Below, piece by piece: positions 19,100-27,248 of a DNA stretch of 64,000 nt; the first letter of the stretch is position 1; each line of letters opens with the position of its first letter. The translations under genes were made by a program, and so were the position numbers. The stretch is from positions 14,475 to 78,474 of the forward strand of contig JBCCGR010000019.1 of the NCBI GenBank assembly GCA_039029195.1. Direction: 5' to 3'. The stretch is from JBCCGR01 sp039029195. Lineage in GTDB: Bacteria > Pseudomonadota > Alphaproteobacteria > Rhizobiales > Rhizobiaceae. Under the pieces are notes generated by a model. That model saw nothing but the letters and a program-made list of their open reading frames with translations. It was not told the DNA's origin and did no database searches.

Positions 19100-19985
19100 G
19101 CTTTTTGCCTCCGAATTCGAGATAGGCCCACGGGATCAGCACAATCAGCACGGAGAGCAACATCATGGTTGAGCCTGCGAAGCCTTGCGCAAGGTTTTGT
19201 TTCAGGAACATGGAATCGTAGACGTATTTTGCCGGCACCTCAGACGCGATGCCGGGGCCACCGCTGGTCTGGGCAACCACGAGGTCGTAAACCCGAACAA
19301 TGCCGGACGCGATGATGACCAGAGTTGTAATGAAGACGGGCCGCATCATCGGAATGACGATAAAGAGATAGGTCTTCCACATGGGGATGCCGTCAACGCG
19401 GGCGGCTTTCCAGATTTCCTCATCAATGCCGCGGAGGCCGGCAAGCATCAGGCACATGATGAGACCGGTGCCCTGCCAAAGTCCGGCAATCAGGATGCCA
19501 TAAATCACGATGTCCGCATTGTAGAGCGGGTCGAAAACGAAGCTTTCCCAACCCAGGCTTCGAACGATGTTCTGAATGCCGAACTCGGGATTGAGCACCC
19601 ATTGCCAAACCAGGCCGGTGACGATGAAGGAGAGCGCAAATGGATAGAGGAAGATCGTCCGAAATGTGTTTTCGAACCGAATTTTCTGGTCAAGCAAGGC
19701 GGCGAGAACAAAGCCGATGACCAACGAGAATATGAGAGATAAGAAGCCGTAGATCAGCAGATTCTCAATTGAGATGAGCCAGCGATTTGTCGACCACAAG
19801 CGCTCATACTGGTCGAGGCCCACGAACTTCAGACGGGGCAGCAGTTTGGAATTCGTGAAGGAATAGACGACCGTCCATGCGGTGCCGCCAACGAAGATGA
19901 ACACCGCCGTTGCGATCATCGGGATTGCGGCGATCTTTGCGCTCAAATTGCGAAAAAGCTGGGAAGGGCGTCCGTCGGCCATCAT
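19092..19985 (-). CDS. Sugar ABC transporter permease (MalF type)
   Basis: A permease of about 297 residues with six predicted helices and an EAA motif (DEEIWKAARVDGIPMWKTY). It pairs with the next permease to form the membrane channel. The start is uncertain: an ATG at 19985 (MMADGRPSQLF) is chosen, with a TTG at 20006 as alternative; neither has a good ribosome site. A GC-rich hairpin lies between the binding-protein gene and this gene, as often seen where the binding protein must be made in excess. Confidence 0.9.
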   Translation of the reverse strand: MMADGRPSQLFRNLSAKIAAIPMIATAVFIFVGGTAWTVVYSFTNSKLLPRLKFVGLDQYERLWSTNRWLISIENLLIYGFLSLIFSLVIGFVLAALLDQKIRFENTFRTIFLYPFALSFIVTGLVWQWVLNPEFGIQNIVRSLGWESFVFDPLYNADIVIYGILIAGLWQGTGLIMCLMLAGLRGIDEEIWKAARVDGIPMWKTYLFIVIPMMRPVFITTLVIIASGIVRVYDLVVAQTSGGPGIASEVPAKYVYDSMFLKQNLAQGFAGSTMMLLSVLIVLIPWAYLEFGGKKRV

Positions 19986-20019
19986 CGCATTCCATTGGCG
20001 GTTCAAGAATTAGAAGAGA

Positions 20020-20047
20020 GGGCCGGATGGGGAGCGCCACCCGGCCC
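20020..20047 (-). terminator. Intercistronic hairpin after the sugar-binding protein gene
   Basis: Seven-base perfect outer stem GGGCCGG/CCGGCCC with an inner TGG/CCA extension, located between the binding-protein stop and the first permease. On the minus strand it is followed by TCTCTTCTAATTCTT, not a clean U-run. It is more likely a partial terminator or mRNA-stabilising hairpin than a full stop, which would give more binding protein than permease. Confidence 0.5.
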
Positions 20048-20061
20048 AACGCAAATGACGA

Positions 20062-21294
20062 TCAGTCAGCGTTTTCGATGATGGAGGCATAACGCTCCTG
20101 AGCATCTTTTGCGGTAATTGAGGTGTCTTTCCAGAACTCCACAATCAGATCTTCAATCTGTCCCTGTGTGTCGGGGGACAAGGTCTGGTTTGCGTCTGGC
20201 AAGATGTTTCCTTGCGCCAGGATGGCGAGGCCCTTTTTCATGCAGTCATTTGCTGCTTCAAGATCGACATCGCCTCGAATAGGAAGGGATCCTTTTTTCA
20301 GATTGAAGGCGACCTGGGTCTGTTTTGAAACCATGACGCTTGCCAGTTTGAACTGCGCTTTGGTTTTTTCCGGATCATCCAGTTTCGGGAAATAGAAGGC
20401 ATCTCCACCTGTGGAAATGATCTCATTGACGCCGAGACCTGGAAGGCAGGAATAGTCTTTGCCGGCAACCTGTCCGGCGATCTGGAACTCACCCTGTGCC
20501 CAGTCGCCCATAATCTGCGCGCCTGCCTTGCCGGTGATGACCATGTTGGTGGCCTGGTTCCAATCCTGAACATTGGAGTTCTTCGACAGTTCGCGCGCAG
20601 CAGCGACTTGTGCAAACACTTTGGCCATTTCCGGACCACGTGCTGCAGCTGCATCCTTGTCCACATTCACCTTTTTCCAAAGGTCAATACCGCCGATCGC
20701 GATGGAGAGTACACCGAACGCGCCATTGGACTGCCAAGGCTGATTGCCCATGGCGAGCGGAATGATTCCGGCTTTCTCAAGTGCAGGTGCAGCAGCGACA
20801 AACTCGTTCCAGTTGGATGGTACGGGAATGCCCGCGTCAGCAAACGCCTTGTGGCTGAGCCAGATCCATTGCCAGGAATGGATGTTTACCGGCACGCAAT
20901 AGATGCGGCCATCAAGTGTGCAGCTGTCCAGAAGGCTGGAGGGCTTGATGACCTCTTTCCAGTTTTCTTTCTCGGCAAGCTCGGTCAGGTCTTGCATCAG
21001 ACCGGCTTCCACCAGTTCTTCCGCCTGACGACCGTGATTGAACTGTGTTGCCCCCATGGGGTCACCGCCGGTGATGCGGCTGATCATGATCGGACGGGCA
21101 ACGCCACCGGACCCGGCAATCGCGCCGTCGATCCATTTGTTGCCAGTTGCATCAAATGCCTTGGCGAACTCCGCAACGGCTGCGGCTTCACCGCCTGAGG
21201 TCCACCAATGTGTCACCTCCAGATCCGTTGCTGTCGAAGCCGTTGTCAAAGCCAAAGCCGAGACGCAAGCCAGCATGGTTTTCCTGAATTTCAT
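20062..21294 (-). CDS. Sugar ABC transporter substrate-binding protein (family 1)
   Basis: A 410-residue periplasmic solute-binding protein. It has a signal peptide (MKFRKTMLACVSALALTT, cut probably after STA), then DLEVTHWWTSGGEAAAVAEF, a start seen in the glucose/mannose and alpha-glucoside group of extracellular solute-binding proteins. A strong ribosome site GGGAGGAAATTAG precedes the ATG. It is the first gene of the minus-strand sugar operon and faces the LacI gene across the double operator. The ligand is probably a mono- or short oligosaccharide that feeds the intracellular GH43 enzyme. Confidence 0.95.
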   Translation of the reverse strand: MKFRKTMLACVSALALTTASTATDLEVTHWWTSGGEAAAVAEFAKAFDATGNKWIDGAIAGSGGVARPIMISRITGGDPMGATQFNHGRQAEELVEAGLMQDLTELAEKENWKEVIKPSSLLDSCTLDGRIYCVPVNIHSWQWIWLSHKAFADAGIPVPSNWNEFVAAAPALEKAGIIPLAMGNQPWQSNGAFGVLSIAIGGIDLWKKVNVDKDAAAARGPEMAKVFAQVAAARELSKNSNVQDWNQATNMVITGKAGAQIMGDWAQGEFQIAGQVAGKDYSCLPGLGVNEIISTGGDAFYFPKLDDPEKTKAQFKLASVMVSKQTQVAFNLKKGSLPIRGDVDLEAANDCMKKGLAILAQGNILPDANQTLSPDTQGQIEDLIVEFWKDTSITAKDAQERYASIIENAD

Positions 21295-21328
21295 CTAATT
21301 TCCTCCCTGAGCGCGAACGCAAATGATA

Positions 21329-21342
21329 TGTAATCGATTACA
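21329..21342. promoter_or_regulatory. LacI-family operator, copy 1
   Basis: Perfect 14-bp palindrome TGTAATCGATTACA, 34 bases upstream of the binding-protein ATG, with the central CG typical of LacI-family operators. An identical copy lies at 21384-21397. The adjacent LacI-family gene is the obvious candidate to bind it. Confidence 0.85.
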
Positions 21343-21383
21343 AATCTTGTCAGCCGCTCCTCCGCAGGTAAAGGATTTGCTTT

Positions 21384-21397
21384 TGTAATCGATTACA
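21384..21397. promoter_or_regulatory. LacI-family operator, copy 2
   Basis: Second identical copy of TGTAATCGATTACA; centre-to-centre distance to copy 1 is 55 bp. It lies 128 bases before the regulator's ATG. The pair could allow co-operative binding or a short DNA loop that represses the sugar operon and the regulator gene together. Confidence 0.85.
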
Positions 21398-21525
21398 TTT
21401 ACCCTGCGGCAGCTTCAGCGAAGAGTCAAGAGGGTTAAATTTGGACGCTTAGTCAGGTTGGAATTGTTGCTTCACTATGAAAAATGAGACTTTGAAAACC
21501 AGGGCGGATTTCTAAAAAAGAACTG

Positions 21526-22560
21526 ATGGATCAAACCTCTGTACCGAAAATCAAGGATGTTGCACGGATGGCTGGCGTCTCAACCGCTACTGTCAGTCGT
21601 GCGCTGAGCAAGCCGGAAACAGTTGCCAAAGAAACCCGCGAATTGGTGCTGGAAGCTGCTGCACAGACGGGATATCGGGTCAATCTAGCTGCAAGAAATC
21701 TGCGCAGTCACCGTACCGGTACAATTGTCGTAATGGTGCCCAATCTTGGCAATCCATTCTTTTCTCGAATTCTCTCTGGCATCGAATCAGTGGTTGTCGA
21801 TCGCGGCCTCAGCGTTCTTGTTGTGGACACCCAGTTTGCAAAATCCAAGATGGATCTTGTCTCCAACTACATCCATCACAGTCGAGCAGACGGCTTTATC
21901 GTGCTCGACGGTTCGCTCCCTGATGAGGTGGTTGAAAACCTCTTGGACTCGTCGCCACAGCGCCCAGTCATCTTTGCGTGTGAGTGGTTGGAGGATGAGC
22001 GGTTTTCATTTGTTCGGGTGAACAACCGGCGCGGGGCAAGCCTTGCCATTGATCATTTGGTTGGCCTGGGTCACAGCAGAATTGGATACATCAACGGACC
22101 GGTGGAAAATATCCTCACCAAAGCACGTTTTGAAGGTGCGCTGACCGGGTTTAATGAGCATGACATCACAATTGATGCTGCCTGGCAGTTTCAGGGGGAT
22201 TTTTCACTAGAGTCCGGCGCTGTGGTTGCCCGGCAATGGTTTGCACTGGAAGACCGACCGTCTGCGATCTTTTGTGCCAATGATGAGATGGCGTTCGGAC
22301 TGATTTCAGAGCTCAATCAAAACGGTGTCAAAGTACCTGAAGACCTATCTGTGGTCGGATTTGACGATATTGATCTGTCAGCTCACTTCATTCCACCACT
22401 CACAACCATTCGCCAGCCACGCACCGAACTGGGCGTTTCGGCGGCGGAAATGCTGATCAAGGCCGTCGATGATCGTGCACCGGGGGGTGAGTTGCAGTCG
22501 AAGGTCTTGCCAGTGGAACTTATGGTGCGCGGGAGCACGGCGGCTCCCGCAGATCGCTAG
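21526..22560 (+). CDS. LacI-family transcriptional regulator
   Basis: A 344-residue regulator with the N-terminal LacI helix-turn-helix (KIKDVARMAGVSTATVSRAL, residues 8-27), the hinge-helix region around VNLAARNLRS, and a periplasmic-binding-protein-like effector domain ending in VVGFDDIDLSAHFIPPLTT. It is divergent from the sugar operon and very likely controls it through the two palindromes between them, released by a sugar ligand. The gene converges on malate synthase with a 5-base gap. Confidence 0.95.
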   Translation: MDQTSVPKIKDVARMAGVSTATVSRALSKPETVAKETRELVLEAAAQTGYRVNLAARNLRSHRTGTIVVMVPNLGNPFFSRILSGIESVVVDRGLSVLVVDTQFAKSKMDLVSNYIHHSRADGFIVLDGSLPDEVVENLLDSSPQRPVIFACEWLEDERFSFVRVNNRRGASLAIDHLVGLGHSRIGYINGPVENILTKARFEGALTGFNEHDITIDAAWQFQGDFSLESGAVVARQWFALEDRPSAIFCANDEMAFGLISELNQNGVKVPEDLSVVGFDDIDLSAHFIPPLTTIRQPRTELGVSAAEMLIKAVDDRAPGGELQSKVLPVELMVRGSTAAPADR

Positions 22561-22565
22561 TCTGT

Positions 22566-24758
22566 TCAGGCGCCGTAAACCTGCTTCGCCTCAAGGCGCT
22601 TTTGGTGCAGGATCGGCTCGGTGTAGCCGGAAGGTTGCTCGCGGCCCTTGATCACCAGATCGAGAGCTGCCTGAAAGGCAACTGATTTGTTGAAATCACC
22701 AGACATTGCCCGATAGGCGGGATCACCCGCATTCTGGCCGTCAACAACTTTGGCCATGCGTTGCATGGTTTCGACAATGCGCGCCTCATCAACGAGGCCG
22801 TGGTGCAACCAGTTGGCCATGTGCTGTGCAGAGATGCGCAGTGTTGCACGGTCTTCCATCAGGCCCACATCATTGATGTCGGGAACTTTCGAGCAACCAA
22901 TGCCCTGCTCGACCCAACGGACCACGTAGCCAAGGACGCTCTGGCAATTGTTGTCGAGCTCGGACCGAATTTCCTCATCCGACCAGTTGGGTCGCGAGGC
23001 AACAGGAATGTCGAGAATGGCGTCCAGATCAGCGCGACCGCGATTGGCGATCTCTTTTTGAACATCAGCCACCTTGATCGTGTGGTAGTGGGTGGCGTGC
23101 AGAGTGGCCGCTGTCGGAGACGGCACCCAGGCTGTGTTGGCACCGGCCTTCGGATGGCCGATTTTCTGCTCAAGCATCGCAGCCATGAGATCGGGCATGG
23201 CCCACATGCCCTTGCCGATCTGAGCGCGGCCCACCAGCCCGCACTCCAGCCCGATGTCCACGTTCCAGTCCTCATAGGCGGCAATCCAACGCGAGGCTTT
23301 CATGTCGCCTTTGCGGATCATCAGACCCGCTTCCATGGAGGTGTGGATTTCGTCGCCGGTCCGGTCCAGGAATCCCGTGTTGATGAATGCAACCCGCTTG
23401 GAAGCCGCGCGGATACACTCCTTCAGGTTCACAGTTGTGCGACGTTCCTCGTCCATGATCCCGATTTTTACCGTGTTGGCCGGCAGTCCGAACGCGGCCT
23501 CTACGCGATTGAAAATTTCGTTGGCAAAAGCCACTTCCTCCGGACCATGCATTTTTGGTTTCACAACATACATGGACCCCTTGGCGCTGTTGGCACGGCG
23601 GCCTTTGACGCTGCCACACCCCACATCGTGGATGGAGATTGCAGTGGTCACCAGCGCGTCCATGATGCCTTCAAAGACTTCGTTGCCTTTGCTGTCATGA
23701 ATGGCCGGGTTGGTCATCAGGTGGCCCACATTGCGCACCAGCATCAGCACCTGTGCCTTCAGTTCAGCATTTGATCCATCTGCGTGTTTGATTGAAACAG
23801 GTGGATTGAGCTTGCGCGTGAAGGTGTTTCCACCCTTTGTGACCTCTTCAGCGAGGTCGCCCTTCATCAGGCCAAGCCAGTTGCGGTATGCCTCCACCTT
23901 GTCTTCAGCATCAACGGCGGCAATTGAATCTTCCAGATCCATGATTGATGTTATCGCTGCTTCCAGACGCACGTCCGCAATGCCAGCCGGATCGCCTTCT
24001 CCAATGGGAGACGTCCGGTCAATCACAACATCAAGATGCAGGCCGTTTCGATTGAGGATAATGCCATCCGGAGAGGCGGTTTCACCCCGATAGCCGACAA
24101 ACTGATCTGAATCGGAAAGTCCAACCGACTGACCATCTGCCATGTCGGCGCGAAGCGTTCCGGCTTCCACGACCAGCTTGCGAACCTCTGTCCAGTCACC
24201 GGCAAGTGGAACAGATTTGTTCAGGAAATCCCGTGCCCAGGCGATGACTTTGTCACCGCGCACCTTGTTATAGCCGGGGCCTTTGTCAGCGCCACCCTCT
24301 TCGGAAATCGCATCAGTGCCATAAAGAGCATCGTAGAGTGATCCCCAGCGCGCATTGGCGGCGTTGAGGGCGTATCGTGCGTTCATCACCGGCACGACCA
24401 ATTGCGGGCCGGCAATCTCGGCAATCTCCTCGTCGACATTTTCAGTTTCAACCGAAAACGGTTCACCTTCGGGCACCAGATAGCCGATCTCCTTCAGATA
24501 GGCTTTGTAGGAGGCTGGATCGAACTCTGTGTCCTTGCGCTCGGAGTGCCAAGTGTCGAGTTTGGCTTGAAGATCTTCGCGTTTTTCGATCAGGGATCGG
24601 TTTTTGTCTGAAAGATCGTCCACAATGGCGCTGAACGCCGACCAGAACGTGTCCGCTTCAATGCCGGTTCCCGGCAATACTTCCGTGTTGACGAAGGTGT
24701 GCAGAATTGGGTCGACGGAGAGTGTTCCCGCCTGAATGCGATTGCCGGATTGGGTCAT
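22566..24758 (-). CDS. glcB: Malate synthase G
   Basis: About 730 residues, the normal length of isoform G; it condenses glyoxylate with acetyl-CoA to malate. Recognisable parts include RYALNAANARWGSLYDALYG near the N-terminus, FTRKLNPPVSIKHADGSNAE-like loop, VKIGIMDEERRTTVNLKECI in the core (GIMDEERRT), and NTGFLDRTGDEIHT. I chose the ATG at 24758, with GAGGAATTC before it, over the upstream in-frame start that adds 30 unlike residues. Isocitrate lyase is not in the window, so glyoxylate may come from glycolate or purine breakdown as well as from the glyoxylate shunt. Confidence 0.97.
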   Translation of the reverse strand: MTQSGNRIQAGTLSVDPILHTFVNTEVLPGTGIEADTFWSAFSAIVDDLSDKNRSLIEKREDLQAKLDTWHSERKDTEFDPASYKAYLKEIGYLVPEGEPFSVETENVDEEIAEIAGPQLVVPVMNARYALNAANARWGSLYDALYGTDAISEEGGADKGPGYNKVRGDKVIAWARDFLNKSVPLAGDWTEVRKLVVEAGTLRADMADGQSVGLSDSDQFVGYRGETASPDGIILNRNGLHLDVVIDRTSPIGEGDPAGIADVRLEAAITSIMDLEDSIAAVDAEDKVEAYRNWLGLMKGDLAEEVTKGGNTFTRKLNPPVSIKHADGSNAELKAQVLMLVRNVGHLMTNPAIHDSKGNEVFEGIMDALVTTAISIHDVGCGSVKGRRANSAKGSMYVVKPKMHGPEEVAFANEIFNRVEAAFGLPANTVKIGIMDEERRTTVNLKECIRAASKRVAFINTGFLDRTGDEIHTSMEAGLMIRKGDMKASRWIAAYEDWNVDIGLECGLVGRAQIGKGMWAMPDLMAAMLEQKIGHPKAGANTAWVPSPTAATLHATHYHTIKVADVQKEIANRGRADLDAILDIPVASRPNWSDEEIRSELDNNCQSVLGYVVRWVEQGIGCSKVPDINDVGLMEDRATLRISAQHMANWLHHGLVDEARIVETMQRMAKVVDGQNAGDPAYRAMSGDFNKSVAFQAALDLVIKGREQPSGYTEPILHQKRLEAKQVYGA

Positions 24759-24979
24759 GAATTCCTCGTTGGAAGTGTCGGGCGCTGAGCTGGTGGGCGC
24801 GCGGCGCTGTGGTTGCCGCTTGTCTATTGTATTTGTACAGCCAGTCAATCATGACCCGGTGCCGCAAGGGCAATGCGGTCTTGTTGAATCGATTTAACGA
24901 GAAAAATGCTGCACTTTTAGTTGGATCAGGGTCGGTTCAAACGAGGCTGGAAGCCAAGTGGTGGCCTGTAATCAGGCAT

Positions 24980-25006
24980 AAAAAAAGGGCGAGCCGCAGC
25001 TCGCCC
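24980..25006 (-). terminator. Rho-independent terminator of the phasin gene
   Basis: Eight-base perfect stem GGGCGAGC/GCTCGCCC with a 4-base loop, followed on the minus strand by seven T residues. It lies 30 bases downstream of the phasin stop codon. Confidence 0.92.
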
Positions 25007-25036
25007 GATAATCGCCAAGGGAGGAGGGGTTGGCGA

Positions 25037-25453
25037 TTAAGCAGCCTTTTTGGTTGCTTTCTGAACTGCCTGAGCAGCTTCAGCCTGAACGTCTTTGCCA
25101 GCAGCAAGCAGCAGCTCAACGGTGTCCATCTGAGCTTTCTTTGCAACTTCTGCAAATGCAGCGAGGTGCTCAGGAGTGGCTTGGGACTGCTTGGAAACAA
25201 AGTCGGAAACCAGCTTTGCATAATCGGAAGGCTCAGCAGGTGCTTTGGTGAAAGCGTCGAGCTTTGCAAGCGTGTCTTTGGTCCACGTCTGGCTCAGTTC
25301 AGCGTTCTTTTCAGCGGCGTCCAGAGCAATCTTTGTCATTTTGCCGGAGAACTCAGCGGAGTTCTTGAAAACGTCGGTGAAGGCTTTGGTGTCGGTTGGG
25401 ACAACAGAGAAGAAAGATTCGAACATTTTGTTGAAATCAGCAGCTTTGGTCAT
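25037..25453 (-). CDS. Phasin (PHB granule-associated protein)
   Basis: A 138-residue, mostly helical, Ala/Lys-rich protein of the phasin 2 type, which coats polyhydroxybutyrate granules. The core reads FSGKMTKIALDAAEKNAELSQ and the tail is AQAVQKATKKAA. The ATG at 25453 has GGAG six bases upstream and is preferred over an in-frame ATG at 25465. A strong terminator follows, so it forms a single-gene unit. Several PhaR-like sites lie in the 5' region, which fits the usual control of phasins by the PhaR repressor in response to free PHB. Confidence 0.9.
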   Translation of the reverse strand: MTKAADFNKMFESFFSVVPTDTKAFTDVFKNSAEFSGKMTKIALDAAEKNAELSQTWTKDTLAKLDAFTKAPAEPSDYAKLVSDFVSKQSQATPEHLAAFAEVAKKAQMDTVELLLAAGKDVQAEAAQAVQKATKKAA

Positions 25454-25528
25454 ATTGGGCTCCATACGTCAGCGGTCTGGGAGGATGGACCGCGTCTCAC
25501 AGTCGGGTTGATCTCCTCACGATGTTTC

Positions 25529-25634
25529 TGCGGTGCAGCAACGCCGTGTTGACCGCTATTTAGATGCCGCATCGCAGCATGTCAAGGAAAAATTCTGCAA
25601 TGCAGCAAACGTTTTTTTGCAGATGCAGCAAACG
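25529..25634. promoter_or_regulatory. Cluster of PhaR-like operators upstream of phasin
   Basis: Two perfect matches to the PhaR consensus CTGC-N3-GCAG occur here: CTGCGGTGCAG at 25529-25539 and CTGCAATGCAG at 25595-25605. A near match CCGCATCGCAG lies at 25567-25577. The longer direct repeat TGCAGCAAACG is found at 25601-25611 and 25624-25634, and in shortened form (TGCAGCAACG) at 25535-25544. Such TGC-rich sites are known targets of PhaR in Rhodobacter and Paracoccus. The phaR gene itself is not in the window. Confidence 0.75.
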
Positions 25635-25662
25635 CGCCTAGCTTCGCGAAGCCTGGAAACCG

Positions 25663-26415
25663 TTAAGCCGTTGCTTGGGAACGTAAAACACTCTTCAGGA
25701 ACCGGCGTGTGCGTTCCTGTTTCGGGTTGGAGAAAATTTCTTCTGGTGGTCCGTGTTCCACCAGCCGACCTTGATCCAGAAAGCAGATACGGTCCGCAAA
25801 ACCGCGTGCAAAACCCATTTCGTGAGTGGCGAGCACCATGGTCATGCCCTGTGATCGCAACTGGCGCAAAAGGTCGAGTACCTCTTCGACAAGTTCGGGA
25901 TCAAGTGCCGAGGTGATTTCGTCGAAGAGCATAATTTCCGGCTGCATGGCGAGGGCTCGGATCACCGCCACACGCTGCTGCTGTCCACCGGAAAGCTGGT
26001 CAGGATACTTGCTGATGTGATCACTGAGGCCGAACTTTTTAAACAGTGTCTCGGCGCGTTGCCGGTTTTCTGAAGTGGGAAGTTTCAATACCCGTCTGGG
26101 TGCCAGCATCACATTGGCAAGGGCCGTCATGTGAGGAAACAGATTGAACGACTGAAAGACGATGCCAATGCGTTGATGAACGGGCCTCGGGTCGATGCCG
26201 GGCTCGGAGATGTCCCGTCCGTCAAACAGAATGACGCCGTCATCTGTGGGTTCCAACAGGTTCATGCAGCGCAACAAAGTGGACTTACCTGACCCCGATG
26301 GGCCAATCAGGCAGATGGTCTCGCCCTTGGCGATGTCGAGGTCGAATGCGTTGAGCACCTGTTGATCGCCAAAGGACTTGGAAATGCCCTTCAGGCTGAG
26401 TTGAGCCGGGGTCAT
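25663..26415 (-). CDS. Polar amino acid ABC transporter ATP-binding protein
   Basis: A 250-residue ATPase of the GlnQ/HisP group: Walker A GPSGSGKST, signature LSGGQQQR, Walker B IMLFDEITSALDPE and H-loop LATHEMGFAR. The ATG at 26415 overlaps the stop of the permease gene (TAATG), which indicates translational coupling. The frame stays open upstream to 26703, but that stretch is the permease gene read in another frame. It drives import of an amino acid or related compound. Confidence 0.95.
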   Translation of the reverse strand: MTPAQLSLKGISKSFGDQQVLNAFDLDIAKGETICLIGPSGSGKSTLLRCMNLLEPTDDGVILFDGRDISEPGIDPRPVHQRIGIVFQSFNLFPHMTALANVMLAPRRVLKLPTSENRQRAETLFKKFGLSDHISKYPDQLSGGQQQRVAVIRALAMQPEIMLFDEITSALDPELVEEVLDLLRQLRSQGMTMVLATHEMGFARGFADRICFLDQGRLVEHGPPEEIFSNPKQERTRRFLKSVLRSQATA

Positions 26416-27230
26416 TAACTGCGCGCCTCGCGCTGACGGGCAAGCAGGTAATCCGCGTAGCGGGTCGCAGGCACAGTCACTGCCAAAAAGATGACCGCTG
26501 CCACCACATAGGGCGTGAAATTTGCAAGCAAACTCTTGAAAACACCGGCCTGGCGCAGAATTTCCACCGGGCCGATGAAGCTCAAAAGTGCCACATCTTT
26601 CTGAAGGGCAATCAGCATGTTCATGTTGGCTGGAACCACCCGCCGCACCGCCTGAGGCAGGATGATGAAACGCATCACATCCCAGTTGGTAAGACCAAGA
26701 CATCGCCCCGCGGCGCGCTGGCTTTCGTGGATGCTCTCAATGCCTGATCTGAAGATTTCAGCCACGTAGGCGCTGTAGGTCAGAACCAGAGCAACAGTGC
26801 CCCAAATGTAGGGGCTGTTCCAAGGGCGTGGAAGACCCAGACCGGGAATACCGAATCCGATCAGATAAATGACCAAGACAACGGGGACACCACGAAAAAT
26901 GTCCACATAGATCGCACCAAATATCTTCAAAGGATAGAACGCCGGTGATTGTGTGGCCCGGCAAAGTGCGATTGCCAGACCCAGTATGCAGATCAACGGG
27001 GTGGACCAGAGAAAGATCGCTACATCCAGAAGAAAGGCTTCAAACAACCTTGGAAAGGTGCGGACGAAGATATCCCAGTCAAAGAAGCTCGCTTTGACGC
27101 GTTCCCAGCCTGGCGCAAGCGGTATCAGCAAATAAATTGCTACCAGCACCGCCAGGGTGCTGGCGGTGGCGATAACTGTGGATTTTCTGCGCTGTTGCGC
27201 TTCGTAGATTTGTCGCCGGGTCTGCGTCAC
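26415..27230 (-). CDS. Polar amino acid ABC transporter permease
   Basis: A 271-residue membrane protein of the HisM/GlnP type. Helices start near residue 20; a second group begins at about residue 75 (LLDVAIFLWSTPLICILGLA). The EAA-type loop is near GIESIHESQRAAGRCLGLTN. It appears to start at a GTG (27230) without a clear ribosome site. Only one permease gene is present, so the channel is probably a homodimer. Confidence 0.92.
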   Translation of the reverse strand: MTQTRRQIYEAQQRRKSTVIATASTLAVLVAIYLLIPLAPGWERVKASFFDWDIFVRTFPRLFEAFLLDVAIFLWSTPLICILGLAIALCRATQSPAFYPLKIFGAIYVDIFRGVPVVLVIYLIGFGIPGLGLPRPWNSPYIWGTVALVLTYSAYVAEIFRSGIESIHESQRAAGRCLGLTNWDVMRFIILPQAVRRVVPANMNMLIALQKDVALLSFIGPVEILRQAGVFKSLLANFTPYVVAAVIFLAVTVPATRYADYLLARQREARS

Positions 27231-27248
27231 GAAAGGAGCGTGGATCGC

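Noticed and set aside
22761..23774. A 337-codon open frame antisense to malate synthase
   Set aside because: It lies wholly opposite a well-supported gene; the translation is His/Val/Asp-rich with no family resemblance. It is a shadow frame of GC-rich coding DNA.
26416..26703. Upstream extension of the amino acid ABC ATPase frame
   Set aside because: It is an out-of-frame reading of the permease gene; the ATPase starts at the coupled ATG at 26415.
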